Shown: positions 1 through 10,170 of the stretch, piece after piece
How the letters are laid out: the number at the start of each line of letters is the position of its first letter
Position numbering within the stretch: the stretch's first letter is position 1
Source of the DNA: Aphrocallistes beatrix
Lineage: Eukaryota > Porifera > Hexactinellida > Sceptrulophora > Aphrocallistidae
Assembly: GCA_963281255.1 (NCBI GenBank)
Contig: OY725489.1
Location: forward strand, 5,704,523 to 5,768,522
Reading direction: 5' to 3'
DNA: 64,000 nt
Notes under the pieces: generated by a model
Databases searched by the model: none
Told to the model about the DNA's origin: nothing
The model's input: only the letters and a program-made list of their open reading frames with translations
Translations under genes and position numbers: made by a program

Positions 1-505
1 TACGTAAATATTTTTGAAGAAAACAACATTGGCATAATTAATACAATTTCTGATTATATATAGTGGAAATTCGATAATCGGGGCGCCTGTCACATACCAT
101 AAAGTATGTAGACTAATTAATCAAATAATAATATTTTGCATTTTAAAAGAATATTTTTACACTTTCCTCGCAAATAATTTCGATTGCTTTAAGAATTAGG
201 AATTTTAGAAAGTGGTGACTTAGAATGATCGAACTAGAACATCACAATTTCTCAACCAATAATTATTTCAACAGTTCAGCTTGTGTGTTCTTGCATAAGA
301 TGGACGATAACAGAGTTTATAAAATCGATCCACTCTTAGTTGCACAAGTAATTGTCGGGTGAAGTGACGAAAACGAATAACTGATGAACGAAACCGTAGC
401 AATGATTATTGTGTAACGTAAGTTGACTTGAATAAAGAATAAACAAAATTCTAATGGCAAGCAGGAAATTTCATTTAATTATATGTGTAGAATTGAATGA
501 CTAAC
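1..505. other. No gene recognised
   Basis: AT-rich sequence lying downstream, in the minus-strand sense, of the integrase catalytic exon that ends at 506. If that gene continues, its next exon should lie here or beyond the window edge, but I see no integrase C-terminal motif in this stretch. Confidence 0.5.
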
Positions 506-1581
506 CTTGCTTGTAAATTCTTTTCCCTGATCATGTTGACATATATTGGGGATTCCGAATGTTAGATATATGCTCAGTAGCACTGCAACAACTTCTGCTG
601 TTGTCTTAGTTTTAAGTGGCCTCGCAACGACGTATTTGCTGAGGTAGCAAACGGCTACGAGCACGTGTTTATAACCTCGTTCATCTGTTGGCATATCGAC
701 GAACAGGTCAACACCTATGTGTTGCCAAGGCCTCTCGGGGGGAATGATAGGTTGTAGTGCTCTCTGCGGTTGGGTATCTTCGCTGAGTCTACTTGACACT
801 GGTGGCATGACTTTCTCTATTAGAAAGATTGCAATATACTATAATATCTTATATATTAAAAATGCTAGAATTTTTTAGTTTGCCGACTATACTACGCATA
901 GTCATCTTCTGAAATGAGTGCCGTATATTATTTTATCCATAACGGATTATGGTAAAAGATTATCATGAGTATGAATTTAATGAAATTTCGATACAAGGTC
1001 TTGAATGTTCGTGTCATCACGATTAATCATACTTCAAAATTTTCAAATATTTACGTCATTCATTCCAGATGTTACAGAAACAATGTGTAAATAAATATTG
1101 TATTTAGGGAACTCTGATTTGAAAAATTGTGCAATCAGATTTACAAACCCCTATGCTATGGTTTTAAGTCATGCACAGAATGTATAATTTGGTGGTGTTA
1201 TGATTTCAAGAAATCTTTAATTAATGGAAACAAACTTACGAATTGCTTGATATCTTGATACATTCTATCCCAAAAGTAATTTTAGCAAATCGACACTGCC
1301 ATTTCATTCTCGCCTGGATGATCGAGATGATAATCCTCTAGAATCTTTGGGATTTCAGACATTATTGGGTATTCAAACCGCTCCATGATTCCCCGTTTAC
1401 TGCGAATGATCTAGAAAAAAATTCAATGTGTAATGAGGCGTTGGATTGTAAAATAATAACAATTTAGGATGTCATTCTGAACTTTAAGTAAGTAATGGTC
1501 AAAACTTTGCTTACCTTGAAGAGTTTTCCTCCTTCCACCTGAAACCGTGAGGCTTTCCTTCGGAAGTTAGCGCGTCCAAAT
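506..1581 (-). pseudogene. GIN1/Ginger-like integrase, three exons, one nonsense codon
   Basis: Three minus-strand exons read as one DDE integrase. Exon a (1581-1515) encodes FGRANFRRKASRFQVEGG, the motif that precedes the zinc domain in Ginger/GIN1 and gypsy integrases. Exon b (1410-1240, exactly 57 codons) encodes the HHCC region with YHLDHPG and NYFWDRMYQDIKQF. It contains one in-frame TAA after VSIC. Exon c (about 816-506) encodes the catalytic core with WQHIGVDLF and HDQGKEFTSK, giving the first two catalytic aspartates. Donors are AAG|GTAAGC, TTC|GTAAGT and AAG|GTTAGT; acceptors are TTCTAG-type. The exon a/b join and the exon b and c ends are phase 0. The CxxC pair is not found, so a small exon may lie in 817-1239. 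The third catalytic residue is absent downstream. Splicing is inferred; the integrase identity is seen directly. The family could be Ginger1 or an intron-bearing gypsy relative. Confidence 0.65.
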
Positions 1582-2058
1582 CTATGCTGGATCTCAGCTG
1601 GATAGGCTAGTCAAGTGGTACTGGCACAAGTTATTATAGTCAATATCTTCCATCTGGTTTTGCTTTGTTAAGTTGATCTACGACTCAGGTTGACAGTATA
1701 TCAGATAAGAAGGTGTGTCAAGTTACCATAGATAATACTCATTCATGAGCGTGTCAAGTTACCATAGATACTGAATATCCATGGTGCGTGTCAAGTTACC
1801 ATGAAACAGGGCTCTCCGCTTGTACCAAAATATCATCTGACCAATGTGATCCTATTGAGTGGAGTAGATTATTAGACTTAGATTTGTAAATTTAATACAC
1901 TGGGGATATCAAAGAAAAGGTTGATTGCTTTATAATTCTCGACTAAAAAAATGGCATTTATATGTTATAATCATGAATTCAGAACTAGAGAAGAAAAATT
2001 ATGTTCATGATAAAATGAATTAATTGAATATGAAAAGATCAGAACTGAAAAATTGTTT
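1582..2058. other. No gene recognised; short local repeat
   Basis: The only structure seen is a motif GTGTCAAGTTACCATA found three times between about 1711 and 1802, in partly degenerate form. No ORF or splice-flanked exon can be supported. Confidence 0.4.
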
Positions 2059-2219
2059 AATAGATGATGGCCTCCTCCTCCCCTAATAGCCATCCCGATG
2101 TTCCTCACCACATGAAATGGGTCTACGACGCGGCAGTCTGCATTCAATTGTGATTTGCTGGCCTTACTATAGCAATATTGTGCTTGTGATAAATCTTAGA
2201 AAGGTCAATTGCAGTCTCG

Positions 2220-2660
2220 GCCGTTCTTTGATGTTACATTGTGTGCGTGCAATTAGAAGGCTTGGTTACTCTATCAATCGAATATGGGCCGAGGTATTTT
2301 TTTGCATTTTTTAGTTCAAGGATCAGAGGTTGAATCGCATTTGGGTCCGATTCGTCGTCAGTATTAGGTGAAGAGGTAAGGTTTGTTGAATCAAATCTCC
2401 TAAACATTGATTGAATAACGTGTACCCCGTAGAAAGCTTTTTTTCTGAGTATATTTGCTGCTGGTTCCCCAGTTGTAATTTGGCGGTCCATAATGACTTC
2501 TCATTTTGCAGATATTACCAAAATAAAATTTTTGGATCCAGATATCGTTTTGTGAATTATTATTGGCTAAATATATTGTTGCTTTTCCCAACCTTCTTTT
2601 TATACGTCTCGACCTGTCCATTGCTTTGTGGATACTTAGAGGGTTCTTTTCAGTTCAACG
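2220..2660 (-). pseudogene. Displaced integrase C-terminal fragment
   Basis: The minus strand encodes KYPQSNGQVETYKKKVGKSN at about 2636-2575. PQSNGQVE is the hallmark around the third catalytic residue (Glu) of retroviral-type integrases. The frame closes soon after, at two adjacent stops. Past a frame change, 2540-2240 stays open and could be the degenerate integrase tail. The fragment lies upstream, in minus-strand order, of the zinc and core exons at 0.5-1.6 kb, so it cannot be their normal continuation. It is either a second, older copy or a rearranged piece. Confidence 0.55.
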
Positions 2661-2962
2661 TCGAGTTTTGTTTAAAACTAGAAATAGCTAAAAATAATTA
2701 CTAAAGTTCGGTCAATGTGTTGATTTTGAAATTTCAAAAAGCCCCCTTTGGTAGGGCTTTTAGGTGGAGAAAAGTTTAATAAGTACTTTGTCCAAAACAA
2801 TACCTTTCTGAAATTATAAAAAAATCAACACAATTGCCCGAATTTTTGCCGGTAGCTACCATTGTTTTTTCACCGTCTAGTTACAAACCATTAATTCAAA
2901 TAATTCACTACATATCATTATATAGTCGAGTTACCAATACCCAACAACAATTCATTAATTAT

Positions 2963-3132
2963 AGTAGAACTCGGATAAGACGTACCCCTTCGAAAAGGAA
3001 TTATTAGTACGTACTAGCCGAGTTTGTGCAGTACATTGAAATCTATAATATAGATGGATTTTGGTCCAGAGAAATGTGTACGTACTAAACAGAAGAACGT
3101 ATTATCCGAGTACCCACTAACTGAGTTCTACT
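2963..3132. mobile_element. pogo/mariner-type MITE
   Basis: Terminal inverted repeats TAGTAGAACTCGGATAAG on the left and the complement of CAGTAGAACTCAGTTAG on the right, with TA at each outer edge. About 170 bp with no coding capacity. It is absent from the paralogous block at 60.2 kb. Confidence 0.6.
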
Positions 3133-3334
3133 GTATACTTCTATTTTTGCATACTCGTGAGATATTAACCTTAGTAGAAAAATGATGATCGGACATAACT
3201 ATCTATACTTTTTATAGGATCATACGTAGATCACCTATAATTATAACCATATAAGTCATAGGTCACCTATAGCATAACGAAAAAAATCATTACGAATCAA
3301 TATATTTGTAATCATACAAACAATCAAATATTAA

Positions 3335-3480
3335 TACTCACCATATTGGGCAGGAGTCATGAAGTGTAAACATCGTTTGTTGAGGACAGGGAGAGATCTT
3401 GTCTCCTTTTTTGAGTGATCTTGTCTCCTTTTTTGAGTGATTTATTGGATCAAGGACTCATGCAATGATGATAAGTTGTG
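3335..3480 (-). CDS. Candidate exon, paralogue of 60474-60600
   Basis: The minus strand ends in CCCAATATG|GTGAGT; the paralogue ends in CCTAACATG|GTGTGT. Both contain ATGTTTACACTT shortly before the donor, giving MFTLHDSCPIW here and MFTLGDSRLTW in the paralogue. A 22-bp direct duplication (GATCTTGTCTCCTTTTTTGA plus two bases, in plus-strand orientation) is unique to this copy and shifts the upstream frame. No acceptor is clear, and coding status is inferred only from the shared donor. Confidence 0.25.
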
Positions 3481-3559
3481 CGAAGTATAAATAACAAAAC
3501 ATATGTAAGAATAAATTTGCTCTGCCTTGTATTTAAAACTGAAATATTCATTTGGAAAA

Positions 3560-3780
3560 TAATTAAATGGCAAGAGTAACAGTTTTTTGTGCTACTTCGA
3601 ACTCTAGAGGTAATTCACCCACATTAATACATCCAGTGAATTCGCTGATTAGTAACTCGAATTTTGCCAACACAAAGGTTGCTAATAGGGGAACAGAATG
3701 AATACAAAGTCTATACTTGGAACTTAACTTGAAAATTTCTAATACTTCAAGCACATCGAGTTTTTTCACCAAAGATGATA
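3560..3780. repeat. MITE remnant, TTGCTAATA family
   Basis: Contains CAGTGAATTCGCTGATTAGT and GGTTGCTAATAGGGG, the same word order as the MITEs at 15346-15502 and 24752-24852. The right inverted repeat is not preserved. Confidence 0.4.
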
Positions 3781-4219
3781 TCCAAAGTTAAATAATTGAT
3801 TGAAAGATAATGAAGAATTATGAATTATTCAATTAATGAATTATTCAAAATCTCAAACATTAGTGCAGATTTTATGCCCAAAAGTGGTTATATGGTTGCT
3901 CATGTTATATACCTCTAAGACTGCTCAGCGCCTAAGCAAAATATCAAATATTGAGTAATTCATTGATAATTCATGATTTAGTCAACTTAGAACCTAACCG
4001 AATAAACCCATGCTTCAAAAATACATTTATGACTGATTATATATACAAGTAAACTTCCGAAATTCGACAACATTAGGAGTACTATGCGTGTTGTGCCAGA
4101 AAAATAATACATAAGGAAAAGCTCAATTTAGACATACGTATTAATTTATGTCTATACTTGTTTTGGGTGGATTCGGAAATACTAAACTCTGACTCTTGTA
4201 GGTAACTTTGGCTTACAAG

Positions 4220-4380
4220 AAACATTAAATTTCTAATTATTAAAAAGGTGACAATGACGTCATAATTCCATGATGAGTAGACATTTTGGTCTGAGCTCAG
4301 AACTTAGTGGAGCCATAGCCAAAAGACTCCCACAAGCCAAAAATCAGCTTTCTGTAACCGGCAGTTTCTTCAATCAATTC
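4220..4380 (-). repeat. Dispersed repeat with GACGTCAT core
   Basis: Reverse-complement match to 13650-13800. The same core (a CTATGGTTCCACT-like run, then GACGAAAAT, then GACGTCAT and ATAATTAGAAATTTCAG) recurs at 41385-41480 and 52266-52360. No coding capacity. The centre resembles a CRE site, but no function is implied. Confidence 0.6.
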
Positions 4381-4642
4381 GTTACATATATATATATATA
4401 TATATATACATACACATTAATCGAGTTTTAATAGTACGTAAGGATTAAATAAAATACTAATATTACTTGAATATGGATCCAAATTCTATTCAGCGCGATT
4501 AATAAACCCAACTCTCGAACGTCTCGTACCCATAAGTGATTAATTTGCACCTAGAGAGTGTTACAAATAAAACATTGTTTGAATCATGAAAAAAAATCAG
4601 AATGACAGATTACATATTATACTTACTTTATCTAATGAAGTA

Positions 4643-6010
4643 CAGTTTGTTTCAAAAGTATTGGCACTAAATTTAAATACTAGAATTTTGAAAGTGAGAT
4701 TCGTTAACGCACGATTTTTAATTTTATTATAATAATAGGGTTATGTAAATGTTAGAACCAGAATTCTAGTAATTCTTTTTCTCCCTTTTCGATTTTAGGT
4801 AAATTTTGATGCGTTTGGGTATATAGAATACGAATTTTTATATAAAAATAAGGGTGAAAGTCTCCCACTCGTGAAGGATAACTATTTCCAATTCTGTCAA
4901 GTCAGTGAATTCTTGAGCACACAGTCTGTGATTGAGTACCCCCCAGATGTTTTATATAGGGTTTAAGTCCGGTGAGTAAACTGGCCATTCCAATAACTTC
5001 AGATGTTGACTCTCTTTCTATGATTTACTGAACTGAATCGAATTGTCTTCCTACATTATCCATCAATCTGAGTAGTACACAACTGTAATCTCAATTAAAC
5101 ACTCATTCAGGGTATCAATGTACATCTTAGAAGTGAAATTAGATGTGAAGACCTTCAATAAAGTATCCCCTCTAGCTGAAATACCGGCACATATGTGTAG
5201 CTTTGATGTGTAACTTTTCATCCTAAAACGGGATTTTCATTTGCTTTCGTCCACATCTCCACGCTACCTCGATTTAGCAGGACGGAACGTTCATCAGTGA
5301 AATAGACGCTTTTCCAGGTGTCCTTGATATGACTTTTCATCATTGAAGTCTTTCCACACCTGTTTCATGTGTAATAAATGGTCCCATGGTGGGGGATTTA
5401 TAGTTAACCCCGAAACTTTGAGTAGCTCGATAGACGTGGAAGTAGAGGGAGCATTTGAAATTTAGAAGATTGGCGTGAAGAGAGCGTATATACATCTTTG
5501 GGAAACAGTTTAGAGTTCTTATGATTGATTTTTTGTGTGAAAAACTAGTAACTCTAGGACGTTCGCTGAATTTTTAGTATACCAATCTATTTTTATCTCG
5601 AATTAGTGATTTATTCGGAAAAGGTCCTCATTGGCCTTCCAGTTCTTCGCGAAATATTTCCTACTGAAGTAGTCCCTGCATCAATTAACATTTTTATCGT
5701 CTTCCTTTGATCAAATTGAGTCATTCTAGAAGCTAATACATTTAAAGTAGGCATTCATAAACGAGAAATATGAAACAAATCTGCTTTGAAGAACTTGATT
5801 TTGAAATTGTGATTTTTCCAATAGCGAAGAGTTTTCAAAAGGCACTTCATAAAATGCAATTATAAAAACGACTTTCTGAAGTCAAAACTTGATTTGTGGA
5901 TATAATATGCAACAAGATTGGGTATATGATACATGAGAAACTGCATTGTACTCAATTGGCAGATGCATTTTTGAATTAGCAAAGAGTGCCAATACTTTTG
6001 AAACAAACTG
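4643..6010 (-). mobile_element. Tc1-like transposon, degenerate
   Basis: Perfect 26-bp terminal inverted repeats beginning CAGTTTGTTTCAAAAGTATT, flanked by TA on both sides; 1368 bp. The minus strand carries a badly decayed transposase. A start-like MTQFDQRKTIKMLIDAGTTS lies near 5720. SISLMNVPSC near 5290 matches the region around the first Asp. DNVGRQ near 5070 matches the second Asp block. LLTGLKPYIKHLGG near 4985-4945 is a worn form of the SPDLNPIE-N-W-G motif. Stops and frameshifts are numerous. Strong termini and a dead gene suggest an old copy mobilised in trans, or selection on the ends only. Confidence 0.85.
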
Positions 6011-6098
6011 TACTTTATTAATCTAGCCCACAATTATATCCTTTGTGTGTCCTAATACGATTGATCTCGGTACATAAATACAAATAAGTTTCCCAGAA

Positions 6099-9000
6099 AT
6101 GGCCATCCCAAATATTGGTATTCCGCCCCTCATCGAAGGACAACGAATAGAGGATTGGCAACCTTTGTTTGTTGCGGCAACCAGTACCCTTGTCGCAACA
6201 GCAGGAGAGAAAGCGGCAGTACAAATTTTACCCTCACTGGTCTGCAGGGATGCGTTCGAGCGCGCAACCGCATTGGAAGCAGTCAAAGAGGCGACGATAG
6301 AAGCGGCTTTCAAGATATTACATTCAAGCCTCGACGCCCCCATCGATGAATACGAGGCCACCTCCAGGTTTCGCGGATTGACATGGGCAAGGGGAATAAG
6401 AGTGGAAGTGTTTTTCACGCAACTCTGGACAGAGGACAAACGAGCATCGCTCCCAAACAGGCATGTTTGTGTAGTGCTAACTACACAAATCCCCGATGAA
6501 GCTCACGGTGCTGCGAAGGCGTGGATTAGCAGTCACTCTGAGAATCCAGTGTCTGATAAGGAGATGGGGGAGTTCCTCAAGCTTGTTCAGACAACGTTAC
6601 GTCAAAAGGGTATAGCATTAGATCACGGAGCGCGTACGCCTCTTACCAGTGGAATGCGGTGCGCGGTGGTTAATGAAAGTCAAGCGGAAGACGTAGGGCG
6701 CGATACGGCCGAGCCGGGTGAACCAGAAGTATATAGAGTGTACCCACCTGGGAGGGAGTCCGGCAGAACCGGCTGGAGAGAGGCTCGGCCCCGCTATAGC
6801 GAAACGATTTGCTTCACCTGCGGGAAGAAGGGACATGGGTACAGGACCTGTCCAGAGAGAATTTGCGATATCTGTCGAAAGCAGGGGCACGATGCCAGGC
6901 AGTGTGTAAACAGTAGGACCCGGGTGGATCGCGGCAAGGGAAGAAACAGGGTCGCAGTGGTGGCCAACGGAGACCGATGGAGCGAAAAAGCAGCAACCAT
7001 TGTAGTGCAAATGGAAGGGAAAAAGACATGCGCCCTACTTGACACAGGGGCACGAGTCAATGTAATGGATAAAGAGACCCTTTTCAGGATGGGATTGGAC
7101 GATAAACTGATACGAACAGGAGGCCAGGTATACGGCGTTTGCAGTACCCCAGTTCAGGTCGTTGGTTATGTGAATGTCTCAATAAAGATCCCAGGAGAAA
7201 AGGCTCGCAAGGAGGAAATACAGGTCTTAGACAGCGAGGAACAAGCATTACTCTTAGGACGTCAGTTCATGGAAGGCTTTGGCCGAATTGTTTTCGATTG
7301 GGATAATGGAGTGATCGAGATAGGGAAGGCACGCGCCATTATTTGCGAAACAGTAACCGGAGGGCGACCAGTAGATCGAGCGAGGTCGATCAAGTTGGTG
7401 TCGGACGACGAAGAGATAATGGACTCTGTGTTAGACGGCGGGCTAACGGAAGAGGAACGAAAACGGATAAGAAGCTTGTTGGAGGAATGTAGTACAGTAT
7501 TTAGCGAGAGGCCTGGAAGAACAGATGAATGCGAGCACGCGATTGACACAGGGAATGCGGTGCCTGCAAAGAGTAGACCGCGACGTCTTCCCCCTAAATG
7601 GGAAGAAGAAATTAACCGGCAGCTAGACGAGCTCTTGGACCAACGACTTTGCAGGCCTTCGGCATCCCCCTGGGCAAGCAACGTTGTTTTAGTGACTAAG
7701 AAGGATGGACGCAAGCGGTTCGCTATCGACTATAGACGGTTAAATTCGGTAACGAAAAAAGATGCATACGGCATACCTCAGATCCAAACAATCCTGGATA
7801 AGCTGAATGGGTACAATTATTTTTCCGTGCTAGATATCGCCTCGGCCTATTGGTGTATGCCGGTCAGGGAGGGCGATATAGAAAAGACCGCCTTCAACAC
7901 ACCAAGGGGTCTTTATGAAATGACCGTTATGCCCTTTGGGTTAGTGAACGCGCAGGCTTCCTTTCAACGCCTAATGGACAAGATACTACAGGGCGTAGTG
8001 AACACTGAATCGTATGTGGACGACTGCATCGTTTTCTCTCGGAATTTCGAGAGTCATCTGAAGGACCTTGGAGAGGTGTTGGAGCGGCTCCGAGCTGCGA
8101 ATCTACATGTAAAGCTACGGAAGTGTCAATTTGCTAGGAGGGAAGTGGAATTCTTAGGCCATTTAGTGTCAGGAATGGGAAAGAGACCTCTGCCTACTAT
8201 GATCGAGAAGTTGGCTAAGTTTCCCAGACCCCAGTCGGTAACCGAACTGCAGCGTTTTCTGGGAAGTATTAATTTCTATCGGTCATATATCCCAAGGATC
8301 TCACAGGTGGCCAACCCGCTTTACGAACTGACCAAGAAGGGTAGCAGGTGGGACTGGACCAATTCGTGCGAAAGGGCATTCAAAGAGCTGCGAAAAGCGT
8401 TGGTATGTCAACCAGTTTTATTGGCGCATCCGGACTGGAACAAAGATTTTGTAATTGAGGCCGACGCCAGTGCGGCAGCGGTCGCAGCTATACTTTCTCA
8501 GCGGGACGACTGCACGGGGGATTTGCGGCCAATTGACTACTTTTCTTCAGCGCTAAGCCCGGCACAAAAGAATTACGCGGCGGGACAGCTGGAGGCCTGG
8601 GCGTTGGTAGCGGCCTGTCGGAAGTGGTCTATCTATCTGAGGGCTTCGGGTAGCGTCGAACTAATCACAGATCATAACCCATTGAAGTGGTTACGGGGGC
8701 AGAAGGACCCGCGCCATACATTCGCGAGGTGGATATTGGAGTTGGAGGAGTTCGATTATCGGATCACATATAGGCCGGGGAAATTGAATGTGGTTCCCGA
8801 TTACCTCTCACGGGTACCAGAGCAATCTGTTGATGTGGATGTACAGGATGACGGAGTATTCGAAGACAAGATATTCATCGCGGAGTCGCAAGGAGAGCAG
8901 GGATTTGACTTCATCCGTTTGCAGAGCGAAGACCCAGTCATAAACCGAGCGCGGCTGCAGTTGAGGCGCGAAAGGAAAGTCGGAACAGGGCAACTTAAGA

Positions 9001-9269
9001 AGGTGACAAGCCACTTGGTGGAGAGGGATGGGTTGCTCTGCTTCGATGATAGGGTGGTGGTGCCAAGATCGGCAATTAAGCAAGTAATGGGTAAAGTGCA
9101 CGCCGCGGGACATTTTGGGCAGCGGAGAACGCTGCAACTACTGAGGCGGAGTTACTTCTGGTGCAAGATGGCTCGAGATACGAAAGAGTTTTGTAGGGCC
9201 TGCCTTGCTTGTCAAAAGTTTAAGTACCCCCACCCCAAACCCTATGTGGTCATTAGGGGGGGGTCTTAA
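6099..9269 (+). CDS. Ty3/gypsy Gag-Pol polyprotein, truncated in integrase
   Basis: One uninterrupted 1056-residue ORF. Residues 1-230 are Gag-like. Two CCHC knuckles lie near residues 238-270 (CFTCGKKGHGYRTC and CDICRKQGHDARQC). A retropepsin LLDTGA is near 313. Reverse transcriptase has its YVDD box near 638, followed by RNase H with an EADAS motif near 787 and TDHNPLKWL. The integrase HHCC zinc domain starts near 1001 (HAAGHFGQ) and CRACLACQ is near 1032. It then stops: after about 9226 the sequence is the duplicated host block, so the last dozen residues are not element-derived. The catalytic core and LTRs are absent. GC content is far above the flanks and the frame is intact, which suggests recent arrival. 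Non-autonomous as it stands. Confidence 0.92.
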   Translation: MAIPNIGIPPLIEGQRIEDWQPLFVAATSTLVATAGEKAAVQILPSLVCRDAFERATALEAVKEATIEAAFKILHSSLDAPIDEYEATSRFRGLTWARGIRVEVFFTQLWTEDKRASLPNRHVCVVLTTQIPDEAHGAAKAWISSHSENPVSDKEMGEFLKLVQTTLRQKGIALDHGARTPLTSGMRCAVVNESQAEDVGRDTAEPGEPEVYRVYPPGRESGRTGWREARPRYSETICFTCGKKGHGYRTCPERICDICRKQGHDARQCVNSRTRVDRGKGRNRVAVVANGDRWSEKAATIVVQMEGKKTCALLDTGARVNVMDKETLFRMGLDDKLIRTGGQVYGVCSTPVQVVGYVNVSIKIPGEKARKEEIQVLDSEEQALLLGRQFMEGFGRIVFDWDNGVIEIGKARAIICETVTGGRPVDRARSIKLVSDDEEIMDSVLDGGLTEEERKRIRSLLEECSTVFSERPGRTDECEHAIDTGNAVPAKSRPRRLPPKWEEEINRQLDELLDQRLCRPSASPWASNVVLVTKKDGRKRFAIDYRRLNSVTKKDAYGIPQIQTILDKLNGYNYFSVLDIASAYWCMPVREGDIEKTAFNTPRGLYEMTVMPFGLVNAQASFQRLMDKILQGVVNTESYVDDCIVFSRNFESHLKDLGEVLERLRAANLHVKLRKCQFARREVEFLGHLVSGMGKRPLPTMIEKLAKFPRPQSVTELQRFLGSINFYRSYIPRISQVANPLYELTKKGSRWDWTNSCERAFKELRKALVCQPVLLAHPDWNKDFVIEADASAAAVAAILSQRDDCTGDLRPIDYFSSALSPAQKNYAAGQLEAWALVAACRKWSIYLRASGSVELITDHNPLKWLRGQKDPRHTFARWILELEEFDYRITYRPGKLNVVPDYLSRVPEQSVDVDVQDDGVFEDKIFIAESQGEQGFDFIRLQSEDPVINRARLQLRRERKVGTGQLKKVTSHLVERDGLLCFDDRVVVPRSAIKQVMGKVHAAGHFGQRRTLQLLRRSYFWCKMARDTKEFCRACLACQKFKYPHPKPYVVIRGGS

Positions 9270-9351
9270 TCTGTTAATTATAATCTACAAGAAAAAAGAT
9301 TCAATACATTCTGCATAAAATAGAAAATTTTATATGATATGCTACACTTAC

Positions 9352-9398
9352 CAAAAATACTTTCGGTAGAGGAGGGAGGGGTGGCTCATTTAAACCAT
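9352..9398 (-). CDS. Candidate 47-nt exon, paralogue of 61377-61426
   Basis: On the minus strand, acceptor TTTATTTGTAG| and donor TTTTTG|GTAAGTG. One frame is open in both copies, entering with two bases: GLNEPPLPPLPKVFL here and GSTIDATGRGGYKLHL in the paralogue. The lengths 47 and 50 differ by one codon, so phase is kept. Flanking intron bases align well while the exon interior hardly aligns. No transcript evidence is available. Confidence 0.4.
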
Positions 9399-10052
9399 CT
9401 ACAAATAAATAATAGCAAATATAAGACATTGTAGTTATCATTTATTAGTTGTTCATATATTATGCAAATATATTTCTTCTAAGTACAGGATTAATGAGTA
9501 TGAAACTTTTTATCTATGTTATATCCTGTGGAAATTATTGGACTTTGAGTGTGTTTCCGATATTATTCTATTTAACAGATCCTATCGTATATTATTATTA
9601 TAGGTACGCAATTTTTAAACTAGTGTTGGTGTGCGGCTTGTCGTAATTCTTCCTCTAGTAAGATTTTTAAAGATAATAATTCGAATTTGGATGAAAGTGA
9701 GACAATATATGGTAATTTGCACCTTTCAATTTTCGAAATCTGCTAATTCTTCATGATTGCGTAGCATTTTTGGGATTTTAATATTTTAACTTTTGGTCAA
9801 ATTATCGCTATATCCAATAAAATTAGTATGTAATATTATCGACGGACCTCAAATCAAAGATAATTTAAAACTACTACGTATATCCAATATCAACTAAAGG
9901 AGAAATATTTACTATATTGTTTCAAAAAATAGGATAAACCCTAGAGCAAAGGTTGAAAGCTAGCCTCTAGCATATTTCCAAAATTAATCTACTTTATGTA
10001 TCTATTGTAAATAAAAAATGAATTATTTAGAACTAGATTTAAAAATACTTAC

Positions 10053-10079
10053 CTGCGCACACGTGAGCCTATCTTCTTC
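10053..10079 (-). CDS. Candidate 27-nt micro-exon, paralogue of 62200-62226
   Basis: On the minus strand, acceptor CTTTTTTATAG|, 27 bases, then donor CAG|GTAAGTATT. Phase 0 reads EEDRLTCAQ; the paralogue reads EQTWFTNVQ. Identical length and borders with about half the exon bases changed. If joined directly to the 9352-9398 exon in the phase that exon needs, this copy would meet a stop, so the left copy may be dead or another exon may intervene. Confidence 0.4.
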
Positions 10080-10170
10080 CTATAAAAAAGAACATAAAAA
10101 AAATAATAAATTAACTGTAGGTACTTTTAGGTAGGTATCAGTGCTCGACAAATCTGGACGTTTGTTGGCG

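Larger units (their letters stand above)
2059..4640. repeat. Left part of a block duplicated at 59.8-61.23 kb
   Basis: Collinear, diverged similarity to 59836-61230. Shared landmarks include GATGGCCTCCTCCTCCCCTA (2062 and 59839), the run near 2880 and 60170, the run near 3340 and 60475, and the run near 4470 and 61070. The left copy carries extra insertions: the 2963-3132 MITE, the 3560-3780 MITE remnant and the 4220-4380 dispersed repeat. The right copy lacks the segment holding the integrase fragment (about 2350-2860). The copies diverged long enough ago to accumulate many substitutions. Confidence 0.75.
9227..10170. repeat. Right part of the left duplicated block
   Basis: Resumes similarity to the 60-kb block (61240-62320) exactly where the gypsy reading ends, at the run containing TGGTCATTAGGGGGG, which matches AGGTCATTGGGGGG near 61261. 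The 4.6-kb Tc1 plus gypsy segment therefore sits inside what is a single locus in the other copy. Confidence 0.75.

Noticed and set aside
4381..4410. TA dinucleotide runs as origins or regulatory sites
   Set aside because: Simple AT microsatellites; similar runs occur at 12680, 23550, 41150 and 52030 with no shared context.
4643..6010. An active Tc1 on the strength of its perfect ends
   Set aside because: The transposase reading has many stops and frameshifts, so only the termini are intact.
6618..9137. Six or more ORFs of 60-150 codons overlapping the Gag-Pol frame
   Set aside because: Shadow frames of a GC-rich coding region with no motif of their own.
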